Source: Chromohalobacter sp. 11-W
GTDB lineage: Bacteria > Pseudomonadota > Gammaproteobacteria > Pseudomonadales > Halomonadaceae
DNA: 64,000 nucleotides
Reading direction: 5' to 3'
NCBI RefSeq assembly: GCF_029889905.1
Contig: NZ_JARANZ010000002.1
Location: forward strand, 1-64,000
Both the position numbers and the translations under genes were made by a program. Below, one piece after another: positions 29,241 to 38,200 of the stretch; within the stretch, counting starts at the first letter, position 1, and the number at the start of each line of letters is the position of its first letter. Under the pieces are notes generated by a model, which saw only the letters and a program-made list of their open reading frames with translations, was not told the DNA's origin and made no database searches.

Positions 29241-29520
29241 GGGGCTTCCTCTTGGAGAAATGATCGGACCGATGCTGCGGCATACGTATCGAAATCTATG
29301 TCTTTATGTGTCGTCACGTGCCGGCACGCTAATAATGCACATTCTACAATGTTACGCGCGGATGTTGAGGGGCGCATTCTGCGAATCTCGACAATGCAAG
29401 ACAGCGCGAACCTCTTTGCCTGAATACCATCAAAGGAATGCCGAATCGTTGGCGCCGTCGCGCTTTTCACTATGGCATACTGCCGACACTCGACCCTAGA
29501 ACGCTAAGGAAGGATTCCTC
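29241..29520. other. 280-base intergenic region between ubiG and galU
   Basis: Holds the divergent upstream regions of ubiG and galU. AAGGAAGG precedes the galU ATG. A TACAAT at 29345-29350 and TATGGC/CATACT near 29471-29481 are possible -10 elements on the plus strand, without good -35 partners. No RNA gene or further reading frame is supported. Confidence 0.6.
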
Positions 29521-30408
29521 ATGATCAAGAAGGCCGTACTCCCCGTCGCTGGACTCGGTACGCGTTGCCTACCAGCCTCCAAGGCCATTCCCAAGGAAAT
29601 GATCACTATCGTCGACAAGCCGGTCATTCAGTACGTCGTCGAAGAGGCGGTGGCCGCCGGTATCAAGGAAATCGTGTTGGTGACGCACTCCAGCAAAAGC
29701 GCCATCGAAAACCATTTCGACAAGAACTTCGAGCTCGAAGCGATGCTCGAGGCAAAGGGCAAGGATGAATTGCTCGCGGAAGTGCGCAACATCGTCCCCG
29801 AGGATGTGAGCATCATCGCCGTGCGCCAGCCAGTCGCTCTAGGACTTGGGCACGCGGTACTGTGCGCGCAGTCGGTGATTGGTGACGATCCCTTTGCCGT
29901 CCTGCTTCCCGATGTGCTGGTAGATGCTGGCGAGCTATTGCAGAACGATCTGGCCGGCATGATCGAGGCTTATGACAAGAGCGGTCAGGCGCAGATCATG
30001 GTCGAGAACGTGCCGCAAGAGATGACCCACAAGTATGGGATCGTCGCGCTCGAGGGCGAGGCACCGGCCCCCGGCGATAGTGCCCCACTGACGGGCATGG
30101 TCGAAAAACCCAAGGTGGAGGAGGCGCCTTCCAGCCTGGCAGTGATCGGGCGTTATTTGCTGCCGGCCGCCATCTTCCCGTTGCTGGCCGAAACCAAGCC
30201 CGGCGCGGGAAATGAGATCCAGCTTACCGATGCCCTCGAGACCCTGCGCCAGCAGCAGGGCGCCGAAGCTTATCGCATGCGCGGTAATACCTACGATTGC
30301 GGGCACCAATTAGGCTACCTGGAAGCCACGCTGGCACTCGCCAAGCGCCATCCGCAGTATGGCGAAGGCTTCCGCTCCCTGTTGAGCCGTTACGCAAACG
30401 AGGGCTGA
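29521..30408 (+). CDS. galU: UTP-glucose-1-phosphate uridylyltransferase
   Basis: Makes UDP-glucose for surface polysaccharide and lipid glycosylation. The 295-residue protein has the nucleotidyltransferase motif VLPVAGLGTRCLPASKAIPK near residue 6, then KPVIQYVVEEAVAAGI near 38, LGLGHAVLCA near 107 and MVEKPKVEEAPSSLA near 195. A strong AAGGAAGG site precedes the ATG. It is followed after 4 bases by a diverged UDP-glucose-dehydrogenase-like gene. Confidence 0.97.
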   Translation: MIKKAVLPVAGLGTRCLPASKAIPKEMITIVDKPVIQYVVEEAVAAGIKEIVLVTHSSKSAIENHFDKNFELEAMLEAKGKDELLAEVRNIVPEDVSIIAVRQPVALGLGHAVLCAQSVIGDDPFAVLLPDVLVDAGELLQNDLAGMIEAYDKSGQAQIMVENVPQEMTHKYGIVALEGEAPAPGDSAPLTGMVEKPKVEEAPSSLAVIGRYLLPAAIFPLLAETKPGAGNEIQLTDALETLRQQQGAEAYRMRGNTYDCGHQLGYLEATLALAKRHPQYGEGFRSLLSRYANEG

Positions 30409-30412
30409 TGCC

Positions 30413-31705
30413 ATGCGCGTGAACGTGTATGGAAGCGAGCTATCGGCGGCCGTGGCAGCGGCAGCGCTTTCCTCGGTGGGGCACCAGGTCGATTGGTGCC
30501 CGCATCCTGAGGTGCCCTGGCAACGCCTGGAACACGCCGAATGGCTGCTTCGCGAACCGGGGCTCAAGTCCCAGATCGATGCGGGTTGTTGTTCGGGTCT
30601 GCTACGCCTGAGCGATACGCCCACGCGGGAAGATGTCGAGATTCATTGGCTGGCGCTGGCCCCGGACCAGCGTGAATCCGCGGAAGCCTATGTGGCCGAT
30701 ATTCCCGCGGCACAAAGCATCCCGCTGGTGATCGTCAATAATTCGACGTTTCCGGTCGGCCACACCGAACGCCTCGAGGCGTTGCTTGGCCACACCGGCC
30801 AAGCGGCCGTCGCCTTACCGGACATGCTGGAAGAAGGCCGTGCCTGGGAGACCTTCACCCGCCCAGCACGCTGGTTGCTCGGAAGCGAAGATAGCCAGGC
30901 CACCGCTCAGGTACGCGAGCTGCTACGTGCCTTCAATCGTCGCCAGGATGTGTTCCAGCTCATGCCGCGCCGCGCCGCGGAGCTCGCCAAGCTGGCGATC
31001 ATCGGCATGCTGGCGACACGCATAAGCTATATGAACGAGTTGGCGGGCCTGGCCGACTCGCTGGATGTCGATGTCGAACATGTCCGCCTGGGCATGGGCG
31101 CCGATAGCCGTATCGGTTTCGAGTACCTGTATCCCGGTTGCGGTTTCGGCGGTCCCAGCTTCTCGCGCGACCTCATGCGGCTGGCCGATGTCCAGCATGC
31201 ATCGGGACGCGAGTCGTTGCTGCTCGAGCATGTCCTCGACATCAATGAGCAGAAGAAGGAGACGCTGTTCCGCAAATTCTGGCACCACTTCCATGGCCAG
31301 CTTTTCGAGCGACGCGTCGCTATCTGGGGAGCGGCGTTCAAGCCTGGCACCACCCGCATCGATCAAGCGCCGGTGCTCACCTTGATCGATGCGTTGTTGG
31401 CGCAGGGCGTCAACGTCAGCATTCACGATCCCGAGGCGTTACCAGCACTGCGTGAGCTCTACGAGCAGCATCCTCGCGTACGCTTTTGCGATGATGATTT
31501 CTACGCCGCTTGTGAAGGCGCGGATGCTCTGATGCTGGTCACCGAGTGGAAATGCTACTGGAATCCCAATTGGCGCCGCCTAAGCGAACTCATGACCACG
31601 CCATTGATTCTTGATGGCCGCAACATCTTCGATCCCGATTATGTCGCGTCACGTGGCTTGATTTATCGCGGTATCGGTCGGCGAGCGGATCCGACCAACG
31701 CCTGA
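30413..31705 (+). CDS. Diverged UDP-glucose/GDP-mannose dehydrogenase-family protein, active site altered
   Basis: A 430-residue protein with the full three-domain layout of UDP-glucose 6-dehydrogenases: STFPVGHTE near 111, AAELAKLAIIGMLATRISYM near 188, PGCGFGGPSFSRD at 241-253, GAAFKPGT near 306 and LDGRNIFDP near 400. Many key positions differ from active enzymes. The NAD motif GxGYVG is replaced by VYGSELSAAV, the catalytic cysteine by Ser249 (consensus GGSCFPKD), the PEFL glutamate by Asp137, the asparagine four residues after Lys193 by Ile197, and TDDxR by TTRID. Oxidation of UDP-glucose to UDP-glucuronate therefore looks unlikely. It is tightly coupled to galU. Confidence 0.85.
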   Translation: MRVNVYGSELSAAVAAAALSSVGHQVDWCPHPEVPWQRLEHAEWLLREPGLKSQIDAGCCSGLLRLSDTPTREDVEIHWLALAPDQRESAEAYVADIPAAQSIPLVIVNNSTFPVGHTERLEALLGHTGQAAVALPDMLEEGRAWETFTRPARWLLGSEDSQATAQVRELLRAFNRRQDVFQLMPRRAAELAKLAIIGMLATRISYMNELAGLADSLDVDVEHVRLGMGADSRIGFEYLYPGCGFGGPSFSRDLMRLADVQHASGRESLLLEHVLDINEQKKETLFRKFWHHFHGQLFERRVAIWGAAFKPGTTRIDQAPVLTLIDALLAQGVNVSIHDPEALPALRELYEQHPRVRFCDDDFYAACEGADALMLVTEWKCYWNPNWRRLSELMTTPLILDGRNIFDPDYVASRGLIYRGIGRRADPTNA

Positions 31706-31710
31706 ACGAT

Positions 31711-31736
31711 GCACGCCTCGTCGAAGCGGGGCGTGC
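31711..31736. terminator. Hairpin between convergent dehydrogenase-like gene and sodB
   Basis: Ten-base inverted repeat GCACGCCTCG (31711-31720) / CGGGGCGTGC (31727-31736) with one G-T wobble and a 6-base loop, 5 bases after the stop of the plus-strand gene. No T-run on either side, so termination is only probable. Confidence 0.45.
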
Positions 31737-31774
31737 ACGATACGCGTCGATACACTGCTTATCTCGACGGGCGA

Positions 31775-32356
31775 TCAATCATTGAAGTTTTGGGAGATGA
31801 AGTCCCAGTTGATGACATTCCACACGGCGTCCAGATATTTTGGACGCGCATTGCGATAATCGATGTAGTAGGCATGCTCCCAGACATCAATGGTCAGCAG
31901 AGGCGTTTGGCCGTGTGCGATGGGGCAGTCGGCATCGTCGGTGTTGCTGATGTCCACGCCGCCGTCGGCGGTCTTGATCAACCAGGTCCAGCCAGAGCCG
32001 AAATTACCCGCCGCTTTGGCATTGAACGCTTCCTTGAACTGCTCGAAGGAACCGAACGCCGCTTTGATCGCATCGCCTAACGCGCCCTTGGGTTCGCCGC
32101 CCCCCTGCGGAGACAGACAGTGCCAGTAGAAAGTATGGTTCCATACTTGGGCCGCTTGATTGAACATGACGCCGGAAGCCGATTGAATGATCTCTTCGAG
32201 TGACTTATCCGCGTCGGCAGTGCCCTGGGTCAGCTCATTGAGCTTGCTCACGTAGGCTTGATGGTGCTTGCCGTAGTGATATTCCAGTGTTTCGGCGGAG
32301 ATATGCGGTTCGAGCGCGTTTTTCTCGTACGGCAGGGCGGGCAGTTCGAATGCCAT
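31775..32356 (-). CDS. sodB: Iron superoxide dismutase
   Basis: Cytoplasmic Fe-SOD that converts superoxide to oxygen and hydrogen peroxide. The 193-residue protein starts MAFELPALPYEKNALEPHIS. Metal ligands are His in LEYHYGKHHQAYV near residue 26, His in QVWNHTFYWHCL near 73, and Asp/His in TIDVWEHAYYIDY near 156. The QGGGEP and AAGNFGSGW segments are typical of iron rather than manganese enzymes. The ATG at 32356 (AGGAGA upstream) replaces an open extension of 34 codons. Conserved E. coli sodB is controlled by RyhB; no such site was identified. Confidence 0.96.
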   Translation of the reverse strand: MAFELPALPYEKNALEPHISAETLEYHYGKHHQAYVSKLNELTQGTADADKSLEEIIQSASGVMFNQAAQVWNHTFYWHCLSPQGGGEPKGALGDAIKAAFGSFEQFKEAFNAKAAGNFGSGWTWLIKTADGGVDISNTDDADCPIAHGQTPLLTIDVWEHAYYIDYRNARPKYLDAVWNVINWDFISQNFND

Positions 32357-32512
32357 GATGTTCTCCTCACTTAAAAACCTTACAATACCAAGCATCTGCG
32401 TTCTCAGCGGCGCCCGGTATCTTAGCACTGGCCCCGGTAAGCGCCAATTTCGCCACACGAGTGTGATGCGCCAGGGTATTGATAAATAACGTAGTCGAGA
32501 CGAGAGCCGAGC

Positions 32513-33337
32513 ATGTCTGAACGATCGGAAGGAACACGTCAGGAACCGCGTATCGTGCCCGAGCGCGATACCGATCCCATTGCCGAGGGGCGCCTCGACA
32601 GCCGTCCACGCCGTGGCAGCAACGGTACGCGGCGTCGGCGCTCACGCGTCTGGCCACTGTGGTGCCTGACGTTACTTCTCATCGCGGCCCTGGCGGGGGT
32701 TGCGAGTTTTTACTGGCAAGACCGTCAAGCCTGGCAGGTGCGGCTTTCCAACCTCGAAGCACGGCAAAACACCTTGACCGATCGCCTCGACGCCACGGGC
32801 AGCTCGCTGGATGCCTCCGGGGACAGCCTGCGCGATGAACTGGACCGGCTACGTTCCGAATTGGACGCCTCCCGGGCCGTGATCGGCAACCTGGAAAACA
32901 AGGTTAGCGAACTGGAAGAAGGTACGGGATCGAGCCGTGTCCTGGAGGACTTGCGCGAGACGCAAGACATGCAGCAAACGCTCATTGCCGCCCAGCAATC
33001 CTCACTCAAGGCCCTGGAAAGCACCGGCGAGGATGCGCGTGCCACCTTGTCGTCACGCTTGGAGTCTCTCTCCTCGCGCCAGGAAGAGCAGGGCGGTGGG
33101 CTCGAGACGCTGACACAGCGTCTCGAGGAGCTGGCCGGCACACGTCAGGCCCGTGGCGAAACGCTTGACGACCTGCAAGAGAACCTCGACGATCTGAGCG
33201 CTCGGGTCGCGTCACTATCCGGCGATCACGATGAAGTCGCCAATGAGGTCGCTAGCATTCAGGACGATCTACGGGAACTTCGCCAGGGACAATTGGCTCT
33301 CAATGCCAATGTGGAAGCACTTTCCGCTTCTCAGTAA
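32513..33337 (+). CDS. Membrane-anchored coiled-coil protein of unknown function
   Basis: A 274-residue protein I do not recognise. Residues 1-46 are charged, with an arginine cluster at 40-45. A single hydrophobic helix spans about 47-68 (VWPLWCLTLLLIAALAGVAS) and the rest, about 72-270, is a nearly continuous heptad coiled coil rich in Leu, Glu, Asp, Arg and Ser, with no cysteine beyond the membrane helix. The positive N-terminus suggests N-in topology with the coil in the periplasm. It is divergent from sodB and lies 135 bases before tamA. It is widespread organisation-wise with cell-envelope proteins, but no function can be assigned. Confidence 0.75.
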   Translation: MSERSEGTRQEPRIVPERDTDPIAEGRLDSRPRRGSNGTRRRRSRVWPLWCLTLLLIAALAGVASFYWQDRQAWQVRLSNLEARQNTLTDRLDATGSSLDASGDSLRDELDRLRSELDASRAVIGNLENKVSELEEGTGSSRVLEDLRETQDMQQTLIAAQQSSLKALESTGEDARATLSSRLESLSSRQEEQGGGLETLTQRLEELAGTRQARGETLDDLQENLDDLSARVASLSGDHDEVANEVASIQDDLRELRQGQLALNANVEALSASQ

Positions 33338-33472
33338 TGCCGCCATCGGCTAATCACGCGATCTCACGACAAGGATTGAGTCATTGGAAATCAGCCGAGA
33401 TCAACGCCCGGGTTTTATCGCCCCTTCACTGGTGGACGTTGTCGATCAGCAACGCTGGGGAGGCTGACGTCG

Positions 33473-35299
33473 ATGCGCCACTCCATGACACGGCGCATTC
33501 TGTGGGGAGCGGCATTGAGTGTCGTTACGTCCAGTGCCTATGCATTGGACGCGTCCGTTGAGGGGCTCGAAGGCCCCGCCGCCGACAATGTCGTCACGTT
33601 TCTGCGCGCGGTCGATACCCAGAACATCAGCGAGGAGCGTCTGGATAGCGAGGTCCGCGATCGCACCCAACGGGCATTGCGTGCCTTCGGCTATTACTCA
33701 CCTGAGATTGAAACGGCGTATCCCGACGGCACGTTCGATGCCGACGCCGTCATCACCATCGACCCCGGCCCCCAGACACATATCACCCAGCTCGACGTGG
33801 GCATCGATGGTGAGGCCCACGAGGACAGCGCCTTTCAGCGCGCACTCAGTCAAGTGGCGCTCAAGGAAGGCGATGCATTACGCCATGATCGTTATGAAAG
33901 CACCAAGAGCCGCTTTTCCACGCTGGCGCTCGAACGTGGCTATTTCGATGCCGGCTTTACACAACGGCGGATGGAAGTGCGCCCCTGGGAGGCCAGTGCC
34001 CGTATTTTCCTGAGAATGGATAGTGGGCCGCGTTATCATTTCGGCAACATTCGTTTCTCGGGAAGCCAGATCGAAGAAGCCCGCCTGCGTCGCATGCTGC
34101 CGTTTGAAGACGGCGATCCCTATCTGGCCGGGCAACTAGCCGAGTACAACCAGCGTCTGGGGGAAACCGACTGGTTTCGCGGCATCGCCGTACGCCCACG
34201 CATCGATAGCGGCGGGCGTGGCGCGAATAGCGGGCAATGGTGGCAAGAAGCCACCGGGCGTAGGCCCCCCTTGATGAGTGGCCCGGGCCTCGCCGCCGTG
34301 CGCCAACTCCATGGTCAGCAGCCCACCGACGTGCCGGTCGACGTCACTGTCATTCCCGCCGACCGCCACCAGTTCGAAACCGGGATCGGCTATGCCACCG
34401 ATGTGGGGCCACGCGTTCAATTCAGTTGGGACATGCCCTGGCTCAATGAGCGTGGCCACAGCCTCTCGAATGCCTTGTATCTCTCGGGGCCCGAGCAGCG
34501 CTTCGACGGTGAGTATTTGATGCCGCTGGCAAACCCGCTGCGCGATAGCTACCGCCTCGGCTATGGTCTACGTAAACTCGACAACGAGGACACCCAAAGC
34601 CTGGAGAGTTCGGTCGAGCTGGCACGGCGCTGGAAATTCGACAACGACTGGGTGCAAGAACTCTATTTTCGTACCACATACGAGGATTTCACCCAGGCGG
34701 ATCAGGACGAACAAGTCTTGCTGCTTTATCCAGGCATCAGTTGGACCCGTACGCGCACGCGGCAACCCAATTTCCCCATGTGGGGGGATCGGCAACGGCT
34801 GGCGTTGGAGGTCTCCGATCCCACGTGGGGGTCGGACGCGCGCTTCTTGCGCACTACGTTCGACTCGCAATGGATTCGCTCGCTGGGGCAGGACAACCGA
34901 TTCGTCGGTCGTGTGGGTGGTGGCGCCATGGCGACCGACACCTTCGACAAGATTCCTCCATCACTGCGTTTCTTCGCCGGGGGCGATCAAAGCGTGCGCG
35001 GCTACGGCTACGAGAGCCTGTCGCCGGAGAACGATGACGGCGAGCTGCTCGGGGGCCAGCACATGCTGACCGCCAGCGCCGAGTATCAGCGGCGAGTCAC
35101 CGGCAACTGGTGGGGAGCAACATTCATCGACACCGGCAATGCCTTCGATGAATGGTGGCCCGAAGAACTCAAGACCGGTGCGGGTATCGGTGTGCGATGG
35201 ATTTCGCCCGTAGGCCCCGTACGTTTCGATATCGCCCATCCTTTCGACAATGAGGAGGACGCGTGGCGTCTGCACTTCGCCATCGGACCGGAATTCTGA
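33473..35299 (+). CDS. tamA: Outer membrane assembly protein TamA (Omp85 family)
   Basis: Omp85-family barrel that works with TamB in envelope biogenesis. The 608-residue precursor has a signal peptide (about 1-25, ...SSAYA before LDASVEG), three POTRA domains (about 26-300) and a 16-strand barrel (about 300-608) with GGDQSVRGYGYESL near 505, the substrate-linked RGY motif, ending in the C-terminal aromatic PEF. POTRA3 carries an unusual insertion of about 40 residues (242-285, SGGRGANSGQWWQEATG onward). ATG 33473 has GGGGAGG 9 bases upstream. It overlaps tamB by 37 bases. Confidence 0.95.
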   Translation: MRHSMTRRILWGAALSVVTSSAYALDASVEGLEGPAADNVVTFLRAVDTQNISEERLDSEVRDRTQRALRAFGYYSPEIETAYPDGTFDADAVITIDPGPQTHITQLDVGIDGEAHEDSAFQRALSQVALKEGDALRHDRYESTKSRFSTLALERGYFDAGFTQRRMEVRPWEASARIFLRMDSGPRYHFGNIRFSGSQIEEARLRRMLPFEDGDPYLAGQLAEYNQRLGETDWFRGIAVRPRIDSGGRGANSGQWWQEATGRRPPLMSGPGLAAVRQLHGQQPTDVPVDVTVIPADRHQFETGIGYATDVGPRVQFSWDMPWLNERGHSLSNALYLSGPEQRFDGEYLMPLANPLRDSYRLGYGLRKLDNEDTQSLESSVELARRWKFDNDWVQELYFRTTYEDFTQADQDEQVLLLYPGISWTRTRTRQPNFPMWGDRQRLALEVSDPTWGSDARFLRTTFDSQWIRSLGQDNRFVGRVGGGAMATDTFDKIPPSLRFFAGGDQSVRGYGYESLSPENDDGELLGGQHMLTASAEYQRRVTGNWWGATFIDTGNAFDEWWPEELKTGAGIGVRWISPVGPVRFDIAHPFDNEEDAWRLHFAIGPEF

Positions 35300-38200
35300 T
35301 CCGTACACTGATTTACGTACCGCTGTGGCTCTTGGGACTGGTGTTGTTGTTGCTCGGGGTGGCCTTGTCGCCCTGGGGGACCGCATGGTTGACCGATCAA
35401 GGTCAGTCACGCGGCTGGTACGAGGTCGAAGAGGTAGAAGGAGCACCGCTGGACACGCTGACGCTACGCGGCCTGCATCTCGATATCGGCTCTCTCACCC
35501 TCGATGTCGAGCGCTTGCATCTGAGCTGGGCCGACGATTGTCTGCTGGACGGCAAACTCTGTCTTCAGGGGCTGCAAGTCGAGGGGGCGCACATCGTCTT
35601 GGCGTCCGGCAATGCTAGTGACGATGCTCAGCCTGATGCAGCGCCAGGCGGGGGCATGCCCGCGCTCTGGTTTCCGTTTCCCATCGAGATACGCGCCCTC
35701 GGGCTCGAGGACGTACGCGTCGAGTTGGCCGATGGTACGCAGTTGCAATGGGATGATTTCACCACCGGCGCGCGCATCTCCGGCAACGACCTCACATTAC
35801 TGCCCACCCGCCTGGAGGGGACGCAACTGTACCTGCCGATGAGCGAAGGGCAGCGCCTGACCCAAGGGATGGCATCGCCGAGCATTCCGGCAGGTGCTAT
35901 CGATGCAGCCTCACAGGCAGCGGGGAGCTCTGCCGAGGCCTCCGCAACCGATAAAGCATCTGCGGTCAATGAGGCGTCTGCGGTGGGTAGTAGGACATCC
36001 GATACCGACGCCGAACAACAACGCTTGGCCTTGCCCGAGATCGACTTGCCTCTCGATATTCGCGCTCCGAGTCTAGTGATCGACGACTTCCAGTTGCGTG
36101 GTGCAACGTCCTACCATCTGATGCAAGCCACGCTGTCGCTTTCCACCGAAGGTAGCGATGTCGCCATTCATCGGCTGCACGTGCGCAGCGATGACGGTGA
36201 GGCGGAACTGGCCCTGCAGACGACTCTGAGCGGCGACTACCCCCTCCATGGCAACTTGGAAGCGCATATCGCGCGTGCTCCGTTGGCCGGTCAGCGGGCC
36301 GAGTTGACGTTGGATGGCTCCCTGGCCGATCTGGCGCTCGACCTCGACGCCAGTGGCCCCGTCACGGCTACGCTGAAAGGTACGGTCGATGCACTGGCGC
36401 CGACCTTGCCATTCTCCTTATCGCTCGATGCCAACGACATCACCTGGCCGCTGGCGGGCACGCTCACCGCGCCTGAGCTCGCTGTGCAGAGCCGCCTGGA
36501 TGCCGCCGCAGTATCGGCATCGCAGCACGTGGGCGCAGGCAAGCCAGCCTATCGGCTCGACACCCTCCATCTCGACGCCGATGGCTCTCTGGAGGATTAT
36601 CGTGTCGCACTCGACTTGACGGCGCGTGGGGACGGGCTCCCCGAAAGCCGGTTGACGCTTGATGGCCGTGGCGACGCGTCGCACTTCGCCTGGTCACCGC
36701 TCACGCTCCAGGCCGAAGGCGGTACCTTGAGCGGTCGTGGCCAAGTGGACTGGGCCTCGGCGCTATCGGTGGAAAGCGATCTCCAATTCGACAAGCTGCC
36801 CGTGGGCGCCTTCACCGGGGCCGTCGACGGGACGCTCAACGGCAAGGCGCGCATCGGCTTCGACATGCAGCCTCAAGGCTGGCGGCTGCGCATACCGCAG
36901 TTGGCCATCGATGGCACCTTGCAAGACAGGGCCCTACGCTTGAACGCCAAACTCAGTGGCAATAGCCAGATGCAATGGGCGATCGACCAGCTCGACCTGC
37001 GTCAGGGCGATAACCGCATCACCGCGGAAGGCAACATCGGGCAACGTTTGGATCTGCGCAGTCGTATCGAGGCGCCGCGACTCTCTACGCTTTGGCCCGG
37101 GCTCGGAGGCGCCTTGCAGGGCGATCTCAATGCCCAAGGCTCCCTCAAATCACCACGTCTCGACCTCGACATGACCGGCGAGGCGCTGCGCTATCAGACG
37201 CAACAGCTCCAGTCCCTGTCGCTGAAGGCGCAGAGCGAAGGGGTCGACGACCCGCGCGTGAATGCCGACCTGTCTATCGAAGGGCTCGAGGCCGGCGGTC
37301 AGCGTGTCGACGCTCTGAGCGTCGCGCTGACGGGGCGTCTCTCCCAGCACACGCTGGAGCTCGATGCGCAGCTGGGAAGCGGCCTGCCGCTCTCACGCGC
37401 GAGTCTCACACTTGACGGCCAGTACGACGCAGACGCGCAGCGCTATCGCGGGTCGCTGGCGCCTCTCGAGCTGGCGACCGAATACGGCGATATCGCGCTC
37501 GGTGACGCCCTGGACTTCGATGCCGATATCGCCGCCCAACGTGTGACGCTCTCGCCGTTCTGCCTGGTTCGCCAGCAGGGCGGCGAGGCGTGTCTCGTCG
37601 AACAGGCACGGCTCTCCGCCGATACCGGCGACGCATCACTGGCCTTGCGCGACATTCCCATGGACCTGCTTGCCGACAAACTACCGTCGGGCTGGCGCGT
37701 GGACGGCAAGACCCAGGGCGAGGCCAATCTGAGCTGGCAACAGGCGGGCCAGCAGTGGCATGCCGAGGGGCAGATCGATAGCCAACTGGACGTCACCGGC
37801 GAAGATGCGCGTGGCAATCCCTGGGAACTGCCGGACAGCCGCCTCGCGGCAACGTTCGATGCCACGCCATCTCGCGCCGATACACGACTGACACTCGATC
37901 AGGGCGACACCGGGCAATTGGCGCTGACGCTGGGTATCGACGATCCGCTTGGCGAAGCCGCCTTGGAAGGGCGCCTGCAAGTCACCGACATCGCTTTCGC
38001 CCCGTACCGTGCCCTCGTCGAAGGCTTGTCCGAGCTCGAAGGATCGCTCGCCGGCGATATCACCTTCGCGGGGACGTTACGCCAGCCCGACCTCGATGGC
38101 GAGCTAACAGCCGAAGGCGTAAAAGCGCGTGGCGCAGCCCTTCCCGTCGCGATACGCGATGCCCGCCTGGGCATCGACTTTGCTGGACAACGCGCCGACA

